Origin: CAWUIH01 sp963922495
Lineage (GTDB): Bacteria > Pseudomonadota > Gammaproteobacteria > Coxiellales > Coxiellaceae
Reading direction: 5' to 3'
Length of the DNA stretch: 64,000 nucleotides
NCBI GenBank assembly: GCA_963922495.1
Contig: CAWUIH010000001.1
Coordinates: forward strand, 76,765-140,764
Positions 18,398 through 27,087 of this stretch are shown in pieces (position 1 is the stretch's first letter; the number at the start of each line of letters is the position of its first letter). Below the pieces are notes generated by a model, which worked only from the letters and a program-made list of their open reading frames with translations, did not search any database and had not been told where the DNA came from. A program made the translations under genes and the position numbers.

Positions 18398-19306
18398 ATG
18401 ATACAACAGCGGACTCTTAAGAATGTCGTGCGGGCTACAGGGGTTGGTGTCCATACTGGAGATAAAGTCTATCTTACGTTGCGGCCCGCGCCTGCGCACA
18501 CCGGGATTTTGATTTGTCGCACTGACCTGAATACAATAGTGCAAATACCAGCACGAGCTGAATATATTTGCGATACCAGTCTCTCTACATGCCTTTCCAA
18601 AGACGGAGTACGTGTTTCGACCGTAGAACATTTGATGTCAGCGTTGGCTGGTTTGGGAATTGATAATTGCTATGTGGACATTACCTCACCCGAACTGCCT
18701 ATTATGGATGGTAGTGCTGGTCCATTTGTTTTTCTGATTCAATCAGCGGGTATTCAGGAGCAACAGGCACCCAAAGAATTCATTCGTATCAAGCGCAAAG
18801 TAAAAATTAAAGACGGTGATAAAGTCGTGACTATCGAGCCCTACGACGGTTTTAAAGTGAGTTTTGGTATCGACTTCGAGCACCCATTATTCAATGAAAC
18901 CAACCAATATGCCACGCTTGATTTTTCAGGAATTTCATATGTGAAGGAAGTATCGCGTGCCCGTACTTTTGGTTTTTTATCTGATTACGAATATATCCGC
19001 AAAAATAACCTAGCATTGGGCGCGAGTTTGGATAACGCTATTGTACTTGACGAATATAAAATATTAAACCAAGACGGTTTGCGATATCCAGATGAATTTG
19101 TGAAACATAAAATTCTGGATGTCATTGGCGATCTTTATTTATTAGGTTATAGTGTGTTAGGTGCTTTTACCGGATATAAATCGGGACACACACTAAATAG
19201 CCAATTATTAAATAAGGTGCTGGCAACTCAGGATGCCTGGGAGATTGTTACTTTTGAGGATTCAACTAGGCTTCCATTTTCGTATACACCAGCCTACGCT
19301 GCCTAG
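18398..19306 (+). CDS. lpxC: UDP-3-O-acyl-GlcNAc deacetylase LpxC
   Basis: Zinc amidase performing the committed step of lipid A synthesis. Zinc-binding residues are visible as His78 in STVEHLMSALAGLGIDN and the His/Asp pair in KHKILDVIGDLYLLG. The catalytic Glu77 adjoins His78. Length 302 is standard. It follows ftsZ as in many gammaproteobacteria. The protein ends at an ordinary stop followed by a 112-bp gap before the convergent dciA. Confidence 0.97.
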   Translation: MIQQRTLKNVVRATGVGVHTGDKVYLTLRPAPAHTGILICRTDLNTIVQIPARAEYICDTSLSTCLSKDGVRVSTVEHLMSALAGLGIDNCYVDITSPELPIMDGSAGPFVFLIQSAGIQEQQAPKEFIRIKRKVKIKDGDKVVTIEPYDGFKVSFGIDFEHPLFNETNQYATLDFSGISYVKEVSRARTFGFLSDYEYIRKNNLALGASLDNAIVLDEYKILNQDGLRYPDEFVKHKILDVIGDLYLLGYSVLGAFTGYKSGHTLNSQLLNKVLATQDAWEIVTFEDSTRLPFSYTPAYAA

Positions 19307-19418
19307 AGTGTTTTGAACAGTGGTGACAAGTAACAATGGCATTTAGCATCTTGTCGGAATGTGAGTCGCAGCAAATAGTGTTCATCTTGAGTGCTTTTTC
19401 TAGGTTTAACAGTGGTGT

Positions 19419-19727
19419 TCAACTGGGGCGCACTGTCACCTGAATAGCTGTAATGGCCGGAAGTTGTTTAATAAGCTCCGGTGTTTGATAGCGTAGCTTA
19501 ATTGCCCACGATGCGCTTTGTACCTGAACGATTAGTTGTGTACCGTGTACATTCGCGACACGACAACAAGACTTTAAATGTCCTGGTAATAGTTGTTGGA
19601 GTTCAAGCTCCAACTGCCTAATGAGATGTGCTTTCGCAACAATGGATTTCAGTAACCCCTTCTCAAAACATTTTTGAATAGGTTGTGGATCTTTGGTATT
19701 TTCTAGCGGTTGTTTATATATTAGCAT
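19419..19727 (-). CDS. dciA: DciA-like helicase loader (DUF721), short form
   Basis: A 102-residue protein consisting of little more than the DUF721 core: an N-terminal helical stretch, then the beta-rich CCRVANVHGTQLIVQVQSASWAIKLRYQTPELIKQL. DciA is the ancestral loader of the replicative helicase DnaB in bacteria lacking DnaC/DnaI. Position supports the call: in many gammaproteobacteria a DUF721 gene lies inverted between lpxC and secA. Most homologues have a longer tail, so this one is near-minimal. The ATG at 19727 has no strong ribosome site. Confidence 0.75.
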   Translation of the reverse strand: MLIYKQPLENTKDPQPIQKCFEKGLLKSIVAKAHLIRQLELELQQLLPGHLKSCCRVANVHGTQLIVQVQSASWAIKLRYQTPELIKQLPAITAIQVTVRPS

Positions 19728-19775
19728 GATTTAAGAAAGTTTCCCTTGAGTAACTAATGATATAGAATGCAGCCT

Positions 19776-22532
19776 ATGCTTAGCAATACTATCAAAAAAA
19801 TTGTCGGAACTCGCAATGATCGCTTAATCCGCGGTTATCGTAAAATAATTACAAGAATCAATCAACTTGAGCCAGAATTCCAACAGCTTACTGATGATCA
19901 GTTGCGTGCTAAAACCAGTGAATTTAAGCAGCGCATCGAAAATGGTGAATCCACACATAAACTGTTACCCGAAGCATTTGCTGTGGTTCGTGAAACCAGT
20001 GTTAGAACGCTAGGAATGCGCCATTTTGAGGTGCAATTGATCGGTGGCATGGTACTGCATGATGGGAGGATCTCTGAAATGCGTACCGGTGAAGGCAAGA
20101 CGCTGATGTCTACATTGCCCGTTTACCTGAATGCACTCAGTGGTAAAGGTGTTCACGTTGTGACGGTTAACGATTACCTCGCTAAGCGTGACGCGGAATG
20201 GATGAAGCCCATTTACGAATTTCTTGGTATTACTGTGGGAGTTAATCTTCCAGAGATGAGTCCAGAAGACAAGCAAGCTGCTTATGCTGCCGACGTTACT
20301 TTTGGAACTAACAACGAATTTGGCTTCGATTATCTGCGCGACAATATGGTATTCAGTTTAGATCAGCGTGTGCAACGACCATTGCATTTTGCGGTCATCG
20401 ATGAAGTTGATTCCATTTTAATTGACGAGGCGCGCACGCCACTTATTATTTCAGGGCAAGCTGAAGAGTCTTCGGATTTGTATGGAAAAATTAATAAAAT
20501 TATTCCGCAGTTAATACAACAAAAAATGTTAGAAGATCAGCAAGAAGAAGATGTTGCTGAAGAAGATCGTGGTGATTACACGCTCGATGAGAAAAATCGA
20601 CAGGCTTTTTTGACTGAGCAAGGTCATCGCAAAGTCGAAAAAATTATGGTGCAAGAAGGGCTGATGCAAGAGGGTGAAAGCCTTTATGATGTCGGTAATA
20701 TCATGTTAATGCACTATCTTTACGCCTCATTACGTGCTCATACTTTATTTCAGCGTGATATTCACTACATCGTAAAGAATAATCAAGTGATGATTGTCGA
20801 TGAGCACACAGGTCGGCTAATGCCAGGGCGACGCTGGTCAGAAGGCTTGCATCAAGCAGTGGAGGCGAAAGAAGGGGTTGATATCCAACTTGAAAATCAA
20901 ACGTTGGCGACGATAACGTTTCAAAACTATTTTCGCCTCTATCGAAAATTGTCAGGCATGACGGGCACTGCGGATACTGAAGCGTATGAATTGCAAAATA
21001 TTTATGGTTTGGAAGTCGTAGTAATTCCCACTAATAAACCGATGGTGCGTAAGGATGCTGCTGATATCGTGTTTTTAACCACACAATGCAAATATGAAGC
21101 GATTGCTGAAGAAATTAAAACCCGTCATGAAAAAGGCCAGCCGATTTTAATTGGTACCGCTTCGATTGAATCTTCAGAATTAGTCGCGCAGTTTTTGCGA
21201 AAAACCGGTATTAAGTTTGAAGTTCTAAATGCTAAGAATCACGAGCGTGAAGCAAAAATCATTGCAGACGCGGGTAGGCCCGGTGCGGTGACAATAGCAA
21301 CCAATATGGCAGGCCGTGGGACGGATATCATGCTGGGCGGCAATATAGAGGCTGAAATTGCTGAGTTAGAAAACCCCAATGAAGAGCAAATTGCTATATT
21401 AAGACAGCAATGGCAACAACATCACGATGCAGTATTGCAAGCGGGTGGTTTACATGTGCTAGGAACTGAACGTCATGAATCGCGTCGTATCGATAATCAG
21501 CTTCGTGGTCGTGCAGGTCGCCAAGGTGATCCGGGTTCATCGCAATTTTATTTATCTGTCGAAGACAATTTATTGCGTATTTTTGCCGGCGATCGGATGG
21601 CGATGATGATGCGTCGTTTAGGCTTAAAAGAAGGTGATGTGATCCAGCATAAATTATTATCCCGCTCGATTGAAAAGGCACAGCGTCGTGTTGAAGGCAT
21701 CAACTTTGATGCGCGAAAGCATTTATTGGAATATGACGACGTTGCCAGTGACCAGCGCAAAGTGATCTATCAGCAACGTTTAAAACTATTGGAAGCTAAA
21801 GACATTGGTGACAACATTAAGGAACTACGTGTTGAGGCGATTGAGGACATGGTTACATTATTTGTGCCGCCGCAAAGTATTGAAGAACAGTGGGATATCT
21901 CAGGTTTGGAAAAGCAGCTACATGAAGATTTTGGACTGGTACTGCCAATCACAACCTGGCTTGAAAAAGATCATGGCATTACTGATGAAACATTGCATGA
22001 GAGAATTTTAGAGACTGTCGTGATCGCCTATGAAGAAAAAGAAGCCCAAATTGACCCCGAAACCATGCGTGATGTTGAAAAAAATATTATGTTGCAATTG
22101 TTGGATCATCATTGGAAAGAGCATTTGGCAGCAATGGATCAACTGCGTCAAGGAATTCATCTACGGGGTTATGCTCAAAAAAATCCCACTCAAGAATATA
22201 AACGTGAATCGTTCGAGCTGTTTACGGGTATGATGAAAAAGCTTAAATACGAGTTGGTTGCGGCATTATCCAAAATAGAAATTGCATCTCCCGAGGAATT
22301 AGCGCGTCAACAACAACATTATGAGCAAATAGCTGCGCCGCAGTTTCATTATCACCATGAAGAAATAAATGCGTTACAGCCGCAGACACAGTCAGAGGAA
22401 GTTGCAATAGCGGAAATGCCGGAAGAACTGACTCAGCAGCCCTATACACGTTTAGAACCTAAAGTAGGCCGTAATGCTCCCTGTCCCTGTGGCAGTGGTA
22501 AAAAATATAAACAATGTCACGGTAAATTATGA
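19776..22532 (+). CDS. secA: Preprotein translocase ATPase SecA
   Basis: Motor ATPase driving proteins through SecYEG. Walker A (MRTGEGKT, about 102-109), the DEAD-like VIDEVDSILIDEARTPLIISG, the helicase motif TNMAGRGTDIMLGGN and the scaffold/wing regions are all present. The zinc-binding C-terminal tail CPCGSGKKYKQCHG is intact. I placed the start at 19776 because the family N-terminus is MLxxxxKKxxGxRNDR. ATG 19767 would add three residues and neither start has a clear ribosome site. Length of about 918 is normal. The stop overlaps the mutT start. Confidence 0.97.
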   Translation: MLSNTIKKIVGTRNDRLIRGYRKIITRINQLEPEFQQLTDDQLRAKTSEFKQRIENGESTHKLLPEAFAVVRETSVRTLGMRHFEVQLIGGMVLHDGRISEMRTGEGKTLMSTLPVYLNALSGKGVHVVTVNDYLAKRDAEWMKPIYEFLGITVGVNLPEMSPEDKQAAYAADVTFGTNNEFGFDYLRDNMVFSLDQRVQRPLHFAVIDEVDSILIDEARTPLIISGQAEESSDLYGKINKIIPQLIQQKMLEDQQEEDVAEEDRGDYTLDEKNRQAFLTEQGHRKVEKIMVQEGLMQEGESLYDVGNIMLMHYLYASLRAHTLFQRDIHYIVKNNQVMIVDEHTGRLMPGRRWSEGLHQAVEAKEGVDIQLENQTLATITFQNYFRLYRKLSGMTGTADTEAYELQNIYGLEVVVIPTNKPMVRKDAADIVFLTTQCKYEAIAEEIKTRHEKGQPILIGTASIESSELVAQFLRKTGIKFEVLNAKNHEREAKIIADAGRPGAVTIATNMAGRGTDIMLGGNIEAEIAELENPNEEQIAILRQQWQQHHDAVLQAGGLHVLGTERHESRRIDNQLRGRAGRQGDPGSSQFYLSVEDNLLRIFAGDRMAMMMRRLGLKEGDVIQHKLLSRSIEKAQRRVEGINFDARKHLLEYDDVASDQRKVIYQQRLKLLEAKDIGDNIKELRVEAIEDMVTLFVPPQSIEEQWDISGLEKQLHEDFGLVLPITTWLEKDHGITDETLHERILETVVIAYEEKEAQIDPETMRDVEKNIMLQLLDHHWKEHLAAMDQLRQGIHLRGYAQKNPTQEYKRESFELFTGMMKKLKYELVAALSKIEIASPEELARQQQHYEQIAAPQFHYHHEEINALQPQTQSEEVAIAEMPEELTQQPYTRLEPKVGRNAPCPCGSGKKYKQCHGKL

Positions 22533-22921
22533 TAATTGACGTTGCTGTCGGCATTATTGTGAACGCAACAAAACATATCCTTGTATCTCGTCGCCCAAAA
22601 CATGTTCCGCAGGGTGGTTTATGGGAATTCCCTGGTGGGAAGTTAGAAAGGGCTGAAGACAGTTACGCAGCGCTTTGCCGTGAATTGAAAGAAGAAGTCA
22701 ATGTTGATGTTAAGGCCGCGTGTCCATTATTAAAAGTTCAACAACATTACCCAGAAAATAAGGTTAAGTTGCATGTGTGGCAAGTGCTTTCTTATAGTGG
22801 TGTGGCGTGTGGTATGGAAGGGCAGCAGATAAAATGGATTCTGGTTGATCACATTCAGCAATTAAAGTTTCCCACGGCAAATATTGAAATTATACGTTTC
22901 TTACAACAAAATCTGTTATGA
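22529..22921 (+). CDS. mutT: MutT-type Nudix hydrolase (8-oxo-dGTP diphosphatase)
   Basis: Sanitises oxidised nucleotides. The Nudix box GX5EX7REUXEEXGU spans about residues 37-59 (Gly37, Glu43, Arg51, Glu52, Glu55, Glu56), though the usual Gly late in the box is not clear (EEVNV). The N-terminal VAVGIIVN strand and PGGKLE are typical of MutT. It overlaps the secA stop by 4 bp, and secA-mutT adjacency is conserved in gammaproteobacteria. Length 130 fits. Confidence 0.93.
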   Translation: MIIDVAVGIIVNATKHILVSRRPKHVPQGGLWEFPGGKLERAEDSYAALCRELKEEVNVDVKAACPLLKVQQHYPENKVKLHVWQVLSYSGVACGMEGQQIKWILVDHIQQLKFPTANIEIIRFLQQNLL

Positions 22922-22954
22922 TCTGAGTTTATAAATAATTTCAAGGAGTGTTTT

Positions 22955-23383
22955 ATGAAGAAAATTATTTCATTACTTGCTGCTAGCATTTTTGCTGTAT
23001 CCTGCTTTGCGTTGCCAACGGCACACTTCACTCCTGGTGAAGTATGTGACGGTAAAGCTTACTGCATAGTTGTTCATGGTGACAGCAGTCTGGAGGGTGA
23101 AACAAGGTTTTTGCAGTCCTGGTGGGTAACGCGAGATGTCACTAGCGGTCCGCGAACAGTGATGTCTGTCATCAAACCCAATACATCATTCAGTTATTAC
23201 CTTTCATCCGATGAAGTTGATCCTAGTATCCGTGCTATGCGTTATGCAATCAGTAACTTGAGCGGTGAAGGACAAGAAAATTGTTATGTTTCTGATCAGG
23301 CATTGAATTTAAATCAACAATCAGTGAAACATTATATCACAATTTATAAAGACTCAGGTGTATATAAGTGTAAGGCGCATTAA
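22955..23383 (+). CDS. Small secreted protein of unknown function (142 aa)
   Basis: Not recognised. It has a clear Sec signal peptide: MKKIISLLAASIFAVSCFA followed by a probable cleavage near residue 19-21. The mature part of about 120 residues contains four Cys, which could form two disulfides in the periplasm or outside the cell (VCDGKAYC near the start, ENC, and YKC near the end). The ribosome site is good (AAGGAGTG). The Cys at position 17 of the signal does not sit in a convincing lipobox. It is a single gene, followed by a GC-rich hairpin. Confidence 0.7.
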   Translation: MKKIISLLAASIFAVSCFALPTAHFTPGEVCDGKAYCIVVHGDSSLEGETRFLQSWWVTRDVTSGPRTVMSVIKPNTSFSYYLSSDEVDPSIRAMRYAISNLSGEGQENCYVSDQALNLNQQSVKHYITIYKDSGVYKCKAH

Positions 23384-23405
23384 TGATTCAATCCTAAACC
23401 ATGAT

Positions 23406-23444
23406 CCCCACATTTAAATAATTCAAATCTACCTAAATGTGGGG
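23406..23444 (+). terminator. Stem-loop after the secreted-protein gene
   Basis: An 11-bp perfect stem, CCCCACATTTA / TAAATGTGGGG, with a 17-nt loop begins 22 bp after the stop at 23383. The following bases (GCTTAATCT) are not a T-run, so a termination role is likely by position but not proven by form. Confidence 0.45.
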
Positions 23445-23452
23445 GCTTAATC

Positions 23453-23523
23453 TAAGCATTTTTATTACGCGAGACGAATCAAGCTGATATGCCAGAAATC
23501 GTGATCCAACTGCCTTTTCTAGG
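23453..23523 (-). repeat. Half copy of the dispersed palindromic element (copy E)
   Basis: Read on the minus strand it begins CCTAGAAAAGGCAGTTGGAT and follows the left arm of the full element (GATTTCTGGCAT, CTTGATTCGTCTCG, AAAAATGCTT). It stops at the element centre, so the right arm is missing. It lies between the convergent secreted-protein and zapD genes. Confidence 0.75.
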
Positions 23524-23562
23524 CTAAAATAAAATTCTGAATTTTGTATTTTCCCAGAAGAA

Positions 23563-24327
23563 TTAGAGGCGGCAGCAATTTAATAAGAAAGGTATGTCTT
23601 GTTCAAGTCGTTTAGTTTCTTGGGTATTTAATGCTAGAAAACGAATCACCAAGCGATGTTTGCCCGCACTAATCTCAGGGTACGCTTTGAGTTTAGTGGG
23701 TAGTGTGATTCGGATCAATTGGCAATCCGGATTATCGAGCGATTGCTGAAATAGTCCTGCTGAGGCGGTAACTTCTTGAGGTATTGAACTATCACGTGTG
23801 ATTCTTAAGATAGTGCGTATCGCCTTATTAAGATAAGTAATTGAATTTGACCAGTTTTCCAAATCTATAATGCGATCATCAGGAGATTGCTTTAGCCATA
23901 GCGCGTAGGCAGGGCAATTAAAGCTGCATGGTCCGCAAGGATTGTATAGTAGTGAGCGAACCTGTTTTAAGAAGCTGTTTTTGAATAAGTTATCTGCTAT
24001 TTTTTCTTTAGTAGATTCAAAATGATAAATTAATTTATCCAGTAATTTTAAAAACACTTCAAGTTTTTCTAAATCAACCTGGGGTGCACGTTTCAGTTGT
24101 GTTAAGGTGGCGGTTTGTTGGCGTAATGTTTTAGTGAGCTTAGATTTCAGATCGGGACGATCGATGACAGTTAATATTCGTAGCAGCGAAAACAGCGTTT
24201 GCTCGCTGTCGGTTGGTGAGTGTAAGTGTAAATGATGTTCAACGGTTAATAACAAATGTTCCAAACGTAGGCACATCCGTATGTGCTCATTCATTGGTTG
24301 TTCGTAAGTTATGGTTTGCTGAGCCAC
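23563..24327 (-). CDS. zapD: Z-ring-associated protein ZapD
   Basis: FtsZ-bundling protein of the DUF1342/YacF family. The N-terminal YEQPMNEHIRMCLRLEHLL and the central NPCGPCSFNCPAYALWLKQ are characteristic segments. The rest is helical followed by a beta-rich C-terminal half. Length 254 matches the family. coaE lies immediately upstream on the same strand, the arrangement known from E. coli (coaE-zapD). Its partner FtsZ is encoded about 5 kb away. Confidence 0.9.
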   Translation of the reverse strand: MAQQTITYEQPMNEHIRMCLRLEHLLLTVEHHLHLHSPTDSEQTLFSLLRILTVIDRPDLKSKLTKTLRQQTATLTQLKRAPQVDLEKLEVFLKLLDKLIYHFESTKEKIADNLFKNSFLKQVRSLLYNPCGPCSFNCPAYALWLKQSPDDRIIDLENWSNSITYLNKAIRTILRITRDSSIPQEVTASAGLFQQSLDNPDCQLIRITLPTKLKAYPEISAGKHRLVIRFLALNTQETKRLEQDIPFLLNCCRL

Positions 24328-24412
24328 TGTACAATTTTCCGCGTTTTTGTATCTATCATACTGTCACAAGGTTGTTAAGACTAGTTTATTGTTAAGCTCA
24401 GTACTCTTCAAC

Positions 24413-25012
24413 TCATTTCGATAAGCGACGGTATTTTTTATCCAAGGCTTTTACAGCAGAAATCAGCTCGCTCTTTCCTTTGTCATTGTAAATGACATCA
24501 TCAGCCAGTGCCAAACGTTGTTCTCGATTAGTTTGAGTTTGGATAATATCATGAATTTGATCTGTTGATAAATGATCTCTTTGTGCTACTCTCGCAACTT
24601 GTAGCGGATAGGGGGCGTCAACCAACAAGATGCGATTCAACAGTTGCAGCGATTTAGATTCTTGCTTCAATAACGGAATTACCACAATACAATAATGGGA
24701 CTGCTTAGTCTCCCTAATTTGGCATTTTATTTCTGTGCGGATCATTGGATGCAGTAAATTTTCGAGCCATGCGAGTTGCGTTTTATCTTCAAAGACTTTG
24801 TCGCGCAGTTTCGCCCGGTTTAACGTCCCGTTTGTGCTGATGAAGCTCTCTCCAAAATGGGTAATAATAGAATTAAACGCTGTTGTTTTGGGTCGCGTGA
24901 TTTGGTGGGCAATTTCATCGGCATCAATAATCGGCACACCTAAGTCTCGAAAAATTTTGGCTATCGTGGTTTTGCCACTGCCGATACCGCCGGTCAAACC
25001 CACAACTAGCAT
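24413..25012 (-). CDS. coaE: Dephospho-CoA kinase CoaE
   Basis: Last enzyme of coenzyme A synthesis, phosphorylating the ribose 3'-OH of dephospho-CoA. P-loop GGIGSGKT is at 8-15, followed by IIDADEIAHQIT, the substrate-binding segment typical of the family, and an RDHLSTDQ lid region. Length 199 is normal. It lies between zapD and pilD on the same strand, 13 bp downstream of pilD. Confidence 0.95.
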   Translation of the reverse strand: MLVVGLTGGIGSGKTTIAKIFRDLGVPIIDADEIAHQITRPKTTAFNSIITHFGESFISTNGTLNRAKLRDKVFEDKTQLAWLENLLHPMIRTEIKCQIRETKQSHYCIVVIPLLKQESKSLQLLNRILLVDAPYPLQVARVAQRDHLSTDQIHDIIQTQTNREQRLALADDVIYNDKGKSELISAVKALDKKYRRLSK

Positions 25013-25025
25013 AATTTACTCGGTA

Positions 25026-25901
25026 TTAATGTTGTGTGAAAACAAATATCCATTGCAAAAGAAATGGCCCACATATTGCGGATACAAGGCCGCCGATCGC
25101 CAGAAAAGGGCCAAAAGGCATTGGTGTTCCTCTACGCATTTTTTTAAAAAACAATAATACGATTCCGCTGGCCAATGCGATGACAATTGCTAGTAGCAAA
25201 ATATTGATGGCGGTAATAGCGCCGAACCAGGCGCCCAACATAGCAAACATTTTGAAGTCACCGTGGCCCATGCCTTGACGCTTGCGAATAATGGCATAAA
25301 AATGGCTGGGCAACCATAAAATCAAGTAAGCAGCCGCGGCTCCTAATATCGCATCGGTAGGGATTGTAAACGTATTCCAGATATTAAGTACCAAACCGAG
25401 CCATAAAATCGGAATGGTGATATTGTCAGGTAGCAGCTGATGTTTTACATCAATAAAAAATAGTACGATCAGTGCATAACTGAGAATACTGGCCGCAACT
25501 GCTTGTAATGAAAAGCCGTAGTGTATAAAACTGATAACAGTTAAGAACGCTGCAAACATTTCTACGAATGGGTAAATAAAAGAAATTTTTTGATGGCAGT
25601 TGTAGCAATGCCCTCTCAATAGTATAAAACTGATCAGTGGTATGTTATCACGCAGTCGCAGTGGTTTTTTGCAATGAACGCAGTGAGAGCGTGGCAAAAA
25701 TAGATTATAGGTTACATGTTGTTTGGGGGCTAGTTTCAAGTGCTCACGACAATCAATATCCCATTGACGAAATAGCATCAGTGGAATTCTCACAATAAAT
25801 ACATTTAACAAACTACCGATACATAAGCCAATTATACAAACAATAATGATAATGATAGTAAAATAGTGCTGTGGTAATAAATGTGGGGATGGGATCATCA
25901 T
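25026..25901 (-). CDS. pilD: Type IV prepilin peptidase / N-methyltransferase PilD
   Basis: Inner-membrane aspartic protease that cleaves prepilins after Gly and methylates the new N-terminus. The cytoplasmic loop carries two Cys pairs (CVHC and CYNC), the zinc site of the bifunctional enzyme. Catalytic aspartates are in FFIDVKHQLLPD and GMGHGDFKMFAMLG. About eight spans are visible. The start is ATG at 25901, or the next ATG at 25898, just after the pilC stop. A frame-open extension upstream runs inside pilC and is not needed. Its obvious substrate, the PilA-like pilin, is encoded in the same cluster. Confidence 0.94.
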   Translation of the reverse strand: MMIPSPHLLPQHYFTIIIIIVCIIGLCIGSLLNVFIVRIPLMLFRQWDIDCREHLKLAPKQHVTYNLFLPRSHCVHCKKPLRLRDNIPLISFILLRGHCYNCHQKISFIYPFVEMFAAFLTVISFIHYGFSLQAVAASILSYALIVLFFIDVKHQLLPDNITIPILWLGLVLNIWNTFTIPTDAILGAAAAYLILWLPSHFYAIIRKRQGMGHGDFKMFAMLGAWFGAITAINILLLAIVIALASGIVLLFFKKMRRGTPMPFGPFLAIGGLVSAICGPFLLQWIFVFTQH

Positions 25902-25903
25902 GA

Positions 25904-27085
25904 TTACAAAGTGGCACCTAAAGTAAAAACGGGCAGATACATCGCTACGACAATAGCACCGATTAAGCATGACAATGCTACCATGACAGTAGGTTCAAGG
26001 CAATTCAGCAGAGTATCGAGGCGTTTTTGCAGATGCTGTTGCGACAAATTGGCTGCGTGAACTAATGTTTGTGGTAAGCGGCCAGTTGCAGACCCAATAC
26101 TCACAAACTGCAATACCGCCGCACCAAACAATCCAGTCTGTTTCATGGCTTGTTCCAACGGTTGTCCTGCTTCGATATAAGTCAGTATGGCGCGTAATTT
26201 TAACTGAATAGTTTGATTTTTGATAACATTGTTGCTGAGTTGAGTTGCATTGATGAGTGGCATATGTACTTCTAGCAACAGCGTCAGCAGATTTAGCCAT
26301 AAACTCACTTCAAATGCTTTGATGGTGGTGCCAAGCCATGGTATACGAATGAGAATAGCTTGGAACCACCTTGTGACCTGAGAATTTGTGCGTTGCAAAG
26401 TAATGACTATCACAATGAGTATCGCAAGCGCACCAAAAATTCTCGGACTGTGTTGCTCGATAATATGAGCGATGTTGACCACTGCTGCTGTAAAAGCAGG
26501 TAATTGATTTCCGGATTGAGCAAAAATGCCTGCAAATTGTGGAATAATAAAGTGGATTAATCCAAAAGAAACACACAAAAATACAATCAATATAAATAAT
26601 GGGTAGCGTAATTTTTTGGTTATTGTTTTTGTGAAATTGTATTTTTGAGTTTCTATTTTTATGATTTGCGAAATAGATTTGATTAAAATACCCGACCGCT
26701 CGCCTGCATCAATCAGCATAATATGTTCATGAGAAAATAATTTGGGATAATGCTTTAATGCGGAGGCTAGCGATTGGCCTTGCGCCAGTAATTCTCTGAT
26801 TTTAGAGATAACGTTTTTTAAGTTTGACGGATCCGCTTGAGACAATTGCAGTGCCTGATCCAAGGGAATGTTTGATTGCAATAATAATAGTAACTTTTTG
26901 TAAAAATCAATGACGTATTTTTTGTTATTGGGAGAAAATTGAAAACGATAAGTCCGCTTCACCGACAATAAGATTATATTTTTTTCATCGAGTAGATTTG
27001 TTAAATCTATTTTATTATTTGCATGATCTTCACCTGCTTGCAATTCACCAGTTATGGTTACACCGCGCCATTTGAATAAAGCCAT
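25904..27085 (-). CDS. pilC: Type IV pilus inner-membrane platform protein PilC
   Basis: Polytopic GspF/PilC family protein that couples the assembly ATPase to pilus growth. The duplicated T2SSF domain is visible: KLLLLLQSNIPLDQALQL with AQGQSLASALKHYPKLF in the first half, and LLLEVHMPLINATQLS with EAGQPLEQAMKQTGLF in the second. Membrane spans follow each copy. Length 393 is normal. It begins directly after pilB and its stop nearly abuts the pilD start. Confidence 0.95.
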   Translation of the reverse strand: MALFKWRGVTITGELQAGEDHANNKIDLTNLLDEKNIILLSVKRTYRFQFSPNNKKYVIDFYKKLLLLLQSNIPLDQALQLSQADPSNLKNVISKIRELLAQGQSLASALKHYPKLFSHEHIMLIDAGERSGILIKSISQIIKIETQKYNFTKTITKKLRYPLFILIVFLCVSFGLIHFIIPQFAGIFAQSGNQLPAFTAAVVNIAHIIEQHSPRIFGALAILIVIVITLQRTNSQVTRWFQAILIRIPWLGTTIKAFEVSLWLNLLTLLLEVHMPLINATQLSNNVIKNQTIQLKLRAILTYIEAGQPLEQAMKQTGLFGAAVLQFVSIGSATGRLPQTLVHAANLSQQHLQKRLDTLLNCLEPTVMVALSCLIGAIVVAMYLPVFTLGATL

Positions 27086-27087
27086 TT

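Noticed and set aside
19385..19404. GTGCTTTTTCTAGG after lpxC and ATTTTCTAGGATAATAG near 5172 as further element copies
   Set aside because: Only 10-14 bases match the terminus and no arm is recognisable. They may be decayed ends but are too short to annotate with confidence.
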